64,000 nucleotides of DNA, from the NCBI RefSeq assembly GCF_025612915.1, contig NC_069116.1, positions 24,061,590 through 24,125,589 of the forward strand, written 5' to 3'. Positions 54,686 through 64,000 of the stretch are shown here, piece after piece. The position numbers and the translations under genes were made by a program. A model generated the notes under the pieces. That model saw nothing but the letters and a program-made list of their open reading frames with translations, had not been told where the DNA came from and did no database searches. Every line of letters starts with the position of its first letter. Position 1 is the stretch's first letter. Origin of the DNA: Magallana angulata. Taxonomy: Eukaryota > Mollusca > Bivalvia > Ostreida > Ostreidae.

Positions 54686-56567
54686 ATGGCTTCAGCGGAG
54701 GACAACACAGAACTAACAAGCATTGGTTCTGATGATGTTGATCAGAGGATTGCTTTCTTGGTTGTCGTCTTTTCTGTAGTATTTTTTCGTATTTCAAACT
54801 TGATAGTTGCAAAATTCATTGAACCCCCTCCCAGTGCCATCAATGACCCGTGGAGATGGAGAAACTTGTTTGTGTCCTGGATTCATGCAATTTTATGTGG
54901 CTGTTGGGATATTATCTGGTAAAAATAGGACTTCATTTATTTGTGTGTAAGAAATGTATTTTCAGCGTTTTGTATTGATGACCAAATGTCATTATATATA
55001 TTATTGACAGCGCAAATTCTTTGTATCTTTTTTAAATATATGTAAATTCGTGTGACCTGTTTGTGTTATTTTTAGCTTTGCTGTTTATCCAGAAATGTTT
55101 GACGATCTAAGTGCACACATCAATTATTTCACCTACACGTTGGTTGCATTTTCAACAGGTAATGTCTTTTGCCAGGATATAAAGTATCTTGCTTATCAGG
55201 AATGTTCCTATGTTAATGCTAAACTGATATATCAGCATCATATGATCTTCCTTTATGATATATTCTTTACTTTTTTGCGTTAAATAGACGAATATCGGCC
55301 AATACATATCTTAATGCTTGAATAGATTTTATGATATTACGAATTTATGCCAAAAAGTGTTTTTGATGGATGTTTTATATTTCAGGATATTTTACATACG
55401 ATGTGTTAGATATGTATTTCAATAACCGACTTTTACATGACTGGGGAGTCACGCTTCATCACCTTATTGTGAGTACATTTTCAATTATAGATTCTTTTAA
55501 ATATACAAAAAAAAAATTCCAAAGCATCACAAATGTGATATAAATCATTTAACGTTCATTGCATTATACCTAGTTACACCAAATAACAATGTTCAATCTG
55601 TTTTCATCATTAAAAGCAGGGAAAAAATATAATGCTATATATTTAATGCTATATTTAAGAAACGCTATACAGTCTGGGTTTAAAAGGAACCATTTCAAGA
55701 TATCAAAATGAATCAACGTAGATATGTGCAAATAATTATTATATAAAAGAAACAAAATGGCCCCAAAAGATGGCATATGTCAGTGTGTTAAATTTTCCTG
55801 GGGAACACTTTTTATTCTATGTAAATTCTTAAATAACGTACTAGTTTAATACAAATCTTCATTTTATTATCATGTCACAATATGAACAATAGCAAAAGTC
55901 GCATACGGAATTAAAACCTATATGTTTTACTCAGTAATTTGTTTCCTGTGTTCAATTTCATAAAGGAAATCAAGACAATGATAAAATGAGTAAAAACACG
56001 GTATTTTACAAAAGTATAAAAATACCAGTATGCACAAAGAAAATCAAAGTCGGCCAATTTAAGTAAAATACGAAGTAGAATATCTACATGACTTTCACAA
56101 TATTTTGTTTATAATAGAACGGAATCTGCACAATTAAATGGGGAAAAAAATCTTATATTTTTCAGGTTTTAATTTTCTTTGTCTATAACATTCAGACAAA
56201 GTACGCAATAGGATTAACCTGTGTTGCCTTGCTGGTAGAAGTGAACGGAATGTTCTTACATGCCAGAAAATTGATGCAGATCTTCCAATATGGCTTTGAA
56301 CACAAGATGTACATTGTAAACAAATACACAAACCTTATAACATTTGTCGTTTTTCGAGGCTATCCAATAGGTAGAATATTTTATGCTTTTTTATACCAAT
56401 GTCCCACATTAACTCTGCCTCTACGCAGCGTGTTCATATGTTTACTAGGGATTATGGCTGTCATTAATATGATGTTATTCTGGCGACTTTGTAATAGTGA
56501 TATATTTTTAACCCGAAAACGCAAATGTGATGATAAGAACGGTTATAAGGTCGCTGCTCAATCTTGA
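54686..56567 (+). CDS. TLC-domain membrane protein, TLCD1/2-like (gene B)
   Basis: Exons 54686-54918, 55076-55158, 55386-55468 and 56166-56567 give 266 residues. Intron phases equal those of gene A, and exons 2 and 3 are 83 bases in both, so the genes are duplicates. Marks: NDPWRWRNLFVSWIHAILCG, AFSTGYFTYDVLDM, VTLHHLIV, LVEVNGMFLHARKLMQI and KYTNLITFVVFRGYPIGR. The tail is Lys/Arg-rich. The start is MASAEDNT. Introns are compact and nearly free of mobile elements, unlike gene A. The role should match TLCD1/2 in controlling membrane phospholipid acyl composition. Confidence 0.9.
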
Positions 56568-57771
56568 CCTTACCAAACTGTAAAATCATAAACTGGGAAA
56601 TGCTATGAGAATACCTCTATATCCTTCACTTTGGAAAATATACATGTAAACTTGACGTATAAACGTATTATACAAAGAAGACATTTTTGTTATTTTTATA
56701 CTATGACACTACTGTATACAGGGAAATATTCGCCTACGTTTTATTTTTGATACTTTCGCCAGCGGGGAGCTGTCAGTTCAGAGAAAAAAACAACTTATTT
56801 TGTTTGTAGATCTTATTTATTTCTATCTATTTTTAAGCTTTACTTTTTATCCAGAGATGATGGAGGATCCTGCTGCACACATCAATGTTTATACCTACAA
56901 TACACTTGCCTTTTCCACTGGTAATTTATATGACATAGACTTGCTACGTCTTTGTCATAAATGTTCAAAATTTGATTTTTTTATGATACTAGTATTTTTT
57001 ATATGCTAGTATATGTTGTACAATTTATTCGTTTTTCTTGTTAAAAGAATATTTGATTTATTTTTCAGCATGCATTGATTATAAAGATTGCTTTGTGGCA
57101 ATGCACTTTAAAAATATACTCAAAAACCCCTTCCGAATCCCGTAAAAGTTTGGACAAAACCATCGTAGTTTAAAATGTTCAGAGTGTTTTGTAAGTGTAC
57201 ATCGATATTTTTTATCATTACACTTTGGGAGCGGGTATGGGACATCCAAATACATGTATATGGTCCGATTACCAGTATATGTACATCCTTCAAATTGATT
57301 ATGAACTTTAAAAGGACCCTTGCCTCACATTTTTCCTTCCCAAGCATATTCAGCAAACTGTAGCAAACATAATAGTACTTAGTTATAAATTTAGTACAGT
57401 GATATAAGTAGATTTAGAAGACTGAGATTTTATGTCACCATGTTTGTTCGTTAGTCTCTGAAATTAAAGCCATTTCATATGAGCCTTGCTGAGATCGGTG
57501 ATTGTTGATGGTTTACATGTTTGTAGGATATTTTATATACGACTCGTTAGAATTGTTCTTCAGTAACCGACTGTTACGAGACTGGGGAGTCACTCTCCAT
57601 CATATCATCGAGAGTACTTACAGTAATCATTTCTGTCATGCATCGTGTGTATCAAGGGTCTACGAATACATACATGATAAAAGCACAGCTTCACAAATGC
57701 GTTATGTAGCAACCTCAAATAATACAGTATTCACTAATGATAAAAAGATGCATTTTTGGTCAGCATCCTGA

Positions 57772-58255
57772 CCATTAATTGTTTAATTTCATCATTGACG
57801 AACTACATATCCGACCATTAATGATAGTTCATTAACTTTATAATTAACCTTGAATAGCTGTGTAGTGTAAGAAGCCATGGCTCTTTTTAGTTTGTGACAA
57901 TAAGAGTAAACCTTATTAAACCAAATAAAGTTGGAGAAGCAAAGTAGACACAAATTTTGACTGCCTAATGCTCATTCAAGCTAACAGAATAGACAAAGCC
58001 TTAGAGGTTCATGCACACATTTAAAATAGTACTATTTTATACGTAACTGTATAATTAACGGATGAAGTTCATCCACTAAAGCAATGAAAATTATATCATT
58101 AACGGTCAACGATGTACTCGTTTTACTTTTTTTTTATAGCATTAGTGAGTATGATTTTTTTTACCCTTTCTTGTTTATTTTGAAGGACGAATATGATAAA
58201 ATTACATCATCAATGATCAGAACTCTGACCGCTTATGCAACTTGATATCATTAGT
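57772..58255. repeat. Dispersed 'atcattaatgg' repeat, second site
   Basis: Shares 'ccgaccattaatgat' (inverted) and 'atgataaaattacatcat…gaccgcttatgcaact' with 54286-54400. It flanks the Ty3/gypsy fragment. Confidence 0.5.
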
Positions 58256-58453
58256 GTGTCCATGCTGACGAAGTTTCTGAAATACTACTTCCAATCTCTG
58301 AATTTGTTCTTCTACAGTCCGTGAAAAAACAATAATATCATCTAAGAATACCAGGAGTATCTGGAAAACTTCATCACGGAAACAGTGCTGCATAAGTCTT
58401 TGAAAGGTGGCGGGAGCATCATTAGAGTTTTCTACAGCACTAGAAAATACCAT
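58217..58453 (-). mobile_element. Ty3/gypsy-type LTR retrotransposon fragment (fossil)
   Basis: A short piece of reverse transcriptase of the Ty3/gypsy family, recognised by its APATFQRLM and FLDDIIVFS blocks. No LTRs, gag or other pol domains are present nearby. It is a broken remnant that lies between a dispersed repeat and a foldback element. Confidence 0.8.
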
Positions 58454-59209
58454 AAAGCCCCGGTCACACTGTCACGATTTGGAGCTACGAGTTGTGATGA
58501 GTTAAAACTCGCTATAACTCTCCAAGTCGAATGCATGTTGAACGTATGACATCCAATCTCGTGTGCATGTTGGCGATAATTCGTATAATGTCGTCGCTTT
58601 TCGTCATGTGAAAAAGTAGTTTGACATGCTACGAGTTGCGTTGCGAGTTTTGAGGACATTAATACGATCTCTGCTATGCGCCCGACATGCAACGAGTTTC
58701 AAAGACTTCTGTTCAGCATTTGTACGAATGTGTACGTGTTTTGTTCGACATTTGTTTGGCATTGGTATATAGTGATTGAGCTGTTCTATTGTGTACTTTA
58801 TCACATGGATGATCAGCGGATCGGATCATCTTAAGCAACATCTGCCTTCTTTGCATAGGATTATGTGCCTTTAACAGGCCATCAAAAGGGCCAACAAACG
58901 AATGAACAGCCAAGTCATAACAGTTCGTCTTCATTCGTACATTTGTTACTCGACTAAACTCGCCTAAGTTCGAACATTCTTATAAGAAAATTTTTCGATT
59001 CTGTAGAAAGTGTCGTACATATGTCGTACAGATGTTGCCTTAAACTCGTATTGAAAAGAGACTATCGTCCTAATCTAGGTAATTCGACATCGAACTGATG
59101 CCCCTGTCATCAAAAATCGTTGCATACTCGCGAAGTTTTTGTCGAGTCATAACTCACCCTTACTTGTGATGGCTCGTAGCTCTAAATCGAGATAATTTGA
59201 CCTGGGCTT
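58454..59209. mobile_element. 756-bp foldback-like element
   Basis: Imperfect inverted ends: AAGCCCCGGTCACACTGTCA… with CGATTTGGAGCTACGAG on the left, mirrored on the right by CTCGTAGCTCTAAATCG and ending GACCTGGGCTT. The interior is rich in 'actcg' and 'tcgtac' words. It has no transposase and may have inserted into the gypsy fragment. Confidence 0.55.
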
Positions 59210-59756
59210 GATGTATTTTGCACATATATTGTCAAATGTAAGTTTTAACATTTTATAGTTGTTAAATGCAACTTAACACCTTGCATAAAGAGGATAAGGT
59301 ATGTTTACATGCCACAAATTAACCATGCAAATGTGTTTTACGTTAATGAAAAGCAAATGCATTTTATGCCAAAAATATTTTAAACTTTTTCTTCAGGTAC
59401 TAACTGTCCTTGCCTATAACATTCAGACGAAGTACGCGGTAGGAATAACATGTGTTGCATTGTTAGCAGAAGTGAACGGAATCTTCTTGCATGCCAGAGC
59501 ATTAATGCAGATCTTCCAGTTTAGTTTTGGACACAAAATATACACTGTAAACAAATATGTAAATTTGATAACGTTTGTTATCTTTCGAGGCGGTCCTCTG
59601 GGTAGAACTTGTTATGCATATCTATACGAGTGTCCCGCTTTTACCCCACCTTTACGAATTGTATTTGTATGTATATCAGTGGCAATGACGGTCATAAACA
59701 TTGTGTTATTCTGGCGGCTTTGTAAGAGTGATATGCTAAAGCATAAACCTAAATGA

Positions 59757-60244
59757 GAGAATAAGAAAAAACGTGAAGTCTATGCATGCTAAATCTTGAT
59801 TTTTCCAAATGAAATAATTATCGTGGAAAACTATAGGTCTATAGCATAAAAGTTAAAACTATGCTTAGATATTCTGTTTGACTTGTTTGATTTGTTTCGT
59901 TATATATTTTGTTTTTATGGTTGGTTGGATATTTTTTTTCTACTACAACAAATATGCATTTTATATTCTGTTTAATGATATCGTCTTTGAGAATAACGTT
60001 GGTGTATGCAACTTCTATTCACATTTTTCTTTTTTCTTTTTTATCATGCCTTGAAACGATGTCATTGACTCTATTAATTGCTTAGCATACATGTACATGT
60101 AGAATGTTTTCAATATTGTGAATGATAAATGAATTGTTGCATTATGCACATCCCAAAAGTTACTTGCATAATATAAGCTGTAATAAAAGATTGTGAAACT
60201 ACAGCTAAAAATATTTTAAAGGTATTGTTTGATACGCAGCATTG
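59757..60244. other. Gap after the third TLC set
   Basis: AT-rich 3' flank; TAATAAAAGA near 60180 could serve as a poly(A) signal. Nothing else is seen. Confidence 0.4.
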
Positions 60245-61097
60245 TTAAGGCGTCCCGATGCTAAAATACGGCTGGAAAACGATATTATTTGAATCATGGC
60301 AAAAATAATTTTACCGGGAGTATTTCTTTAAATCTATGTTACATTTATTGACATCGATGTTAAACATTATATTTGATGCATTTTTCTGACGTCATATGTA
60401 CTTCGTAATCACGTGACAGGCGAATCCTAATATTGCAAATGATCTAGTTAAAACGCATCGGCGCAGGTGATTAATGACATTAAATCATACATATTTTTAA
60501 GAAAAATCCTTTGTTAAGTCATAAACTTTGAAGTTCTTGCTTGGGAAAGAAATAGATATTTCGTTTATAGAAGATATTGTTGAAACATTCCACAAAATCA
60601 TCAAAATAATGCACATTTTTACTAATCAAAAGCGATTTACAAAAAAATGGGGTAAATCCGTAGGTTTCCGCAGCACGATTCACATTGGTACTTATATTCT
60701 CTACCAATTTTACGTAAAATATTCTAAAATTGTGTTGATCTTTCACCTGCGCCAAGCTGGTTTTACATGCATTAAAATTTCTTCATTCAGTTGTTTACAC
60801 GTAGCAGGGAGAGTCTCCAAACCACTAGTTTATAAATAGTCTTTAACTTAAAACGAAGCTTTAAAACTGCCGATTGTTTGATACTGGTTTTTAATATGAA
60901 TGAATTCTGTACCTCTAGAATTAACTGCAACATCTATATAATGGAAACATGCGGTATTATACTGGTTTGATATAATTCACTTTTAACGTTAAGATACATT
61001 CCCTGAGAACTATCGACAGGAATGCAGATCGTGACGTCAAAGTTCATATGACGTCATATCGTATGAAGTAAAGACATATCGCATCGGGAAGCCTTAA
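60245..61097. mobile_element. 853-bp MITE with TTAA flanks
   Basis: Ends are TTAAGGCGTCCCGATGC and GCATCGGGAAGCCTTAA, inverted with one mismatch and bounded by TTAA, which suggests Kolobok or piggyBac mobilisation. A second inner inverted pair, GGCGCAGGTGA (about 60463) and TCACCTGCGCC (about 60746), lies within. No long frame is credible. Confidence 0.75.
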
Positions 61098-61384
61098 AAC
61101 ATGCCCGCGTACTCTTATAACGCTTAAACCGATCCTCCCTCTGGTTGAAACAAACTAATTTTTCTTGTGTCAGCTTTGAGTAATAATTACATTTGAGGAC
61201 ATTTATTCGAGTTTAATCTTCTGATTTTTTTTTATTGTAAAGTAGATTTCATTTCCCACCCACTCCAACACTCGGAACTACTCGGATGTCTCGCGCACTC
61301 GACATTCACGCTTCCACGTCGTCACTAGTGATGCTGTTGCTATCTTTGCTCAGCCAATCAGAATCGCGGAATATTTGTCGGCCA

Positions 61385-61418
61385 TTACCTCCGACAATAA
61401 ACATCATGTCGGAGGTTA
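61385..61418. other. Hairpin 22 bases before the THAP start codon
   Basis: ACCTCCGACA and TGTCGGAGGT are inverted around a 10-base loop, in the 5' UTR or promoter of the THAP gene. It could be a protein-binding site or RNA hairpin. Confidence 0.5.
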
Positions 61419-61439
61419 GCATTTGTTAAAATTTCTATT

Positions 61440-61721
61440 ATGGTGAAGACCTGTGCGTGGGGACGATGCAACAGCGATACCAGGCGTCCTGAGAGAATAC
61501 AGGGAGTGCATTTTATTCCATTTCCCAAGCCCAAAACGCAGAAAGACAGATGTCTGAGATGGATTAAGGCATGTGGGAGACCACACTACCAGCTAAATGA
61601 GAGCAGAATAAATCGACACACGTTTGTGTGTACAAAGGTGAATATTACATTTTCTCGGTAAATGAAATAATGTAGAATTTCATATGTCTTAAAACACCAT
61701 ATAGGCCAAGAAGTCAGTATG

Positions 61722-61766
<45 letters not shown>

Positions 61767-64000
61767 TGTATATGATCATATCCGTTCCCCGTTCCTTAAA
61801 TTAAAATTGTAATATAGTAGAAAAAACACTCATAAGATTGTCATGTAAGTCCCCTTCCGTAAAATAAAACCAGAATGGCCAAACAAATCTGACAAGCAGA
61901 TAAAATAAGTAGGAATATTCAAGATGAATACTTGTACATTAAACTTGTCAACTGATTCCAAGTTTCTTATTTGATCAACATATTTTTGTCTACAAGTATA
62001 ATGATCATGGTATGATAATTATTTATCAAAACCATCCATGATCGTTTGCTCACTGTCTTCAGTGTATGTATGATCATAAATTATGACTGAGAATTCTATT
62101 TTAGCATTTTGTGGATCCCAGTGGTCCCACTGAGGAATATCCAGATCCAATACCTTCTGATGGTTCAAACATTAGAAAAAGCAGACGTCATTGGAGAGAA
62201 CGAAGCGGGTTGGTCTTATTTTTTTTTTCAAAGAGAATACCATCACACAATGGGTTATATATTTTTTTTCTTGTTATTATAGTCTGTCCCAAGTTATTGC
62301 TTCCATCACTTTTTGATGATTTTTAATGAAAATAAACATACCTGTCAATTACGTACAATTCAGATTGATAAAAGGGAAAAAATCCAATATTTCTTCATTG
62401 ATATACATAATCTGTTTTTACCTGGAGAATCTCACAAAAACGAAAACAAATTTCTTATGGAGATTTATAATGGAAAATGTTGACAACTTTTCTCCATTTG
62501 GAAGTACTTGTGACACCTCACACAATTTTTTAACGTTATCATATGAGATACTTTAAGTGGTGGAAGCTGAAACTTGGGACAGAGTATAATAATGTTATCC
62601 CATTTAATTTGATATGAATACTACATGTACTTCCTTTATAATGAATGAAATTTTAATTTGTAAATTTATGATAGATTTTAAAACAATACTGAAGTTAAAC
62701 AATTATTCATAATTAAACATTTTATTTACAGGCCATACCATAATATTCAACAAAATTCACATACAACAACTGCAAGTGATACATGTACAACCTCGCTTAA
62801 AGAATGTATTGATGAGATTGGGGAGTCGTCATTGGATAGGGGGCCAATTCCAGCTGAAAATTGTTTTGAGGGGCTATCATTACTTGCAGGTAATATGCTT
62901 CTTTAAGAAGGAAACAGCAAAGAATTTATAAAAGAAAGACAGCTTTAGAAGCATGTCTGTCATGAATGAAACATCAGGGAAAATTCGTTCAACAAGCATG
63001 TCCTTTGTTGTGTAGACTATAAATTCACACCATGGTGCACCAGACACAAGTAATTGTCCCTGTACTTGAACATAATGATCATGATTCCTATTTATTGATA
63101 TCAGACCATTTTCCTCTTTTAGCATGAAATATTTTATCTGAGAACAAGCCTCGGAAATTGACAAATCTCTGGCCAAATATGGACATTTAATTTCAAAAAT
63201 CCCACACTCTCCATTTTCACACAGTTTACCATCAGGAGTTGCAGCAAGAAATGGGAATGCATCATTGATAATCAGTCCACAATCATGAAGGTGTGCATTT
63301 TGGACTGATTTGAGTTTTGCTAATTTCTCCCTGGCCAGTTTTTCCCTACTTAATCCATATTCTGTAGCTGCAGACTTTGTCGATGATTTACTTTGAAAAA
63401 GGGAGTTTAACAGCAAATCATTTGGTTGTTTCTTCCTTTTTACAACTCGATGCATCTGTGATGCTGTGATGCGGTTTGCCCGATATTTAAACCAGACAGG
63501 ATTTTCATATTGGTTCCTTGTTGTTTTTTCTATGTCTTCTGGATTAGAGGGGATCAGTTCTTCTGTTAGTAATTCCTTGTACCATGGGGGGAGTTTCACA
63601 ACTGATGTCTGTGGAAAGGTGGTATTTCCACAATACATTAACACTCCATCATTCACTCGTATGCCCTTTGATTTTGACTGAAATTAATTAGGCACCAATT
63701 TTGAACATGTTGAAAATAATTTTTTTAACAATTGGTTTAAATCAAGTTCGCATCAGTAATTATATTGTTTGTACATGTGTTTAAAGAAAAATATCAATGC
63801 AATGGAAACTTTCAAGTTTGCATCTAATATAAAATCATTATAGAATACATGAATAGGTATTTAAGTGGAAAATTTTATTTGTATCTTAATGCTATTAAAC
63901 ATTTAATTTGGTCCACAGATTCATGTCAGATAGACCATCTAATGCAGAAAAAGCTACAAGAGACAGAGGAAAATCTTCATCATCAGACAGTTCTTAACCA
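61440..64000 (+). CDS. THAP-domain protein, probable ISL2EU-type transposase (partial)
   Basis: Exons 61440-61637, 62105-62208, 62732-62889 and 63919 to the window edge, all in phase. Residues 1-80 are a THAP zinc finger: C5, C10, HFIPFPKPKTQKDRCLRWIK, and CTKHF with the last Cys/His pair, followed by DPSGPTEEYPDPIP. A Ser/Thr-rich linker and a coiled-coil start (IDHLMQKKLQETEENLHHQ) follow; THAP proteins of this layout commonly continue into a DDE_Tnp_4 transposase domain, which would lie to the right. An antisense YqaJ nuclease exon sits in intron 3, the pairing I recall for ISL2EU (IS4EU) transposons. It could instead be a domesticated host THAP gene. Confidence 0.75.
61728..61762. repeat. 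(GA)n microsatellite
   Basis: About 17 GA units in intron 1 of the THAP gene. Confidence 0.95.
62880..63679 (-). CDS. YqaJ/lambda-exonuclease-type nuclease (last exon)
   Basis: One exon with stop at 62880-62882 and an acceptor (TTAATTTCAG) just right of 63679, so the N terminus comes from an exon further right, maybe outside the window. It encodes about 266 residues. The YqaJ fold is shown by NPVWFKYRANRITASQ, AATPDG with the metal-binding Asp, the E-x-K pair in FEIKCPY, and YVQVQGQLLVSGAPWCEF. Such PD-(D/E)xK enzymes degrade DNA ends for recombination. Its 3' end overlaps THAP exon 3 by 10 bases on the other strand. The tail KLSFFYKFFAVSFLKKHI is basic and aromatic. It is intact and probably the second protein of the same DNA transposon. 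Confidence 0.8.

Larger units (their letters stand above)
56838..59756 (+). pseudogene. Third set of TLC exons (2-4), no exon 1 and a GA donor
   Basis: Exons homologous to 2, 3 and 4 of gene B lie at 56838-56920 (83 bases), 57527-57609 (83 bases) and 59397-59756 (119 residues plus stop). All are open, with good acceptors, and the reading is conserved: AAHINVYTYNTLAFSTG, GYFIYDSLELFF, VTLHHII, AEVNGIFLHARALMQI. No exon 1 is found between gene B and this set. The donor after exon 3 reads ATC|GAGAGT where gene B has GTGAGT, so that intron should not splice normally; read-through adds about 54 residues and stops at 57771. Intron 3 gained a Ty3/gypsy scrap and a foldback element. Either this is a decaying partial duplicate, or the exons are an alternative 3' cassette reached from gene B exon 1. 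Confidence 0.75.

Noticed and set aside
57120-57363. Overlapping frames on both strands in the third TLC set
   Set aside because: Intronic; no similarity to the TLC exons or to any family.
60528-60839. 103-codon plus-strand frame
   Set aside because: It lies inside the TTAA-flanked MITE and has no transposase or other domain.
1-64000. CRISPR array, bacterial operons or phage genes
   Set aside because: No regularly spaced identical repeats with unique spacers and no prokaryotic gene layout; the window is eukaryotic.

Overview
The window is animal nuclear DNA and most resembles a bivalve mollusc of the oyster type. The evidence is AT-rich sequence, short exons with GT-AG introns, a secreted C1q-domain gene, abundant short TIR elements, and long dispersed repeats that open with an 'aacaagaggcccatgggcc'-like motif and close with a tract of 'gacggacggac'. 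The species call is an inference. No bacterial, viral or organellar genes were seen apart from fossil elements.

Layout. 1-3640 (minus): a LINE with ORF1, a small hydrophobic ORF and a 5' ORF2 carrying a 2A-like motif; it runs off the left edge. 5242-8565 (plus): a small PDZ protein of the ALP/Zasp type. 9383-14808 (minus): PUSL1-type pseudouridine synthase, divergent from SPDL1 (Spindly, 15074-21238, plus) across a 265-bp shared promoter. 23428-25395 (plus): three tiny secreted-peptide genes, each with its own TATA box. 25988-34406 (minus): RPUSD4, a mitochondrial-type RluA pseudouridine synthase with an unusually long N-terminal extension. 35828-36949 (plus): FANCL, with its whole coding region in one exon. 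39031-44985, 54686-56567 and 56838-59756 (plus): two full TLCD1/2-like genes and a third set of TLC exons with no first exon. 49608-50503 (plus): a C1q-domain gene. 61440-64000: a THAP-domain gene with a YqaJ-type nuclease exon antisense in its intron, probably one ISL2EU-like DNA transposon cut by the right edge.

The housekeeping genes do unrelated jobs: RNA pseudouridylation (PUSL1, RPUSD4), dynein recruitment at kinetochores (SPDL1), DNA crosslink repair (FANCL) and membrane lipid composition (TLCD). They are not an operon or pathway cluster. Most of the rest is mobile-element debris: MITEs with TTAA or TA flanks, a decayed Tigger/pogo element, tRNA-like SINEs, long tandem-repeat elements and one Ty3/gypsy fragment.

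The most unusual signals are: two near-perfect palindromes of only 30 and 37 bp that share termini and are each flanked by perfect 7-bp direct repeats (15161-15204, 35200-35250); the LINE 2A-like motif sitting behind a hydrophobic signal-like segment; the duplicated TLC exon cassette with a GA in place of one GT donor; the duplicated symmetric exons of RPUSD4; and the peptide-gene cluster.
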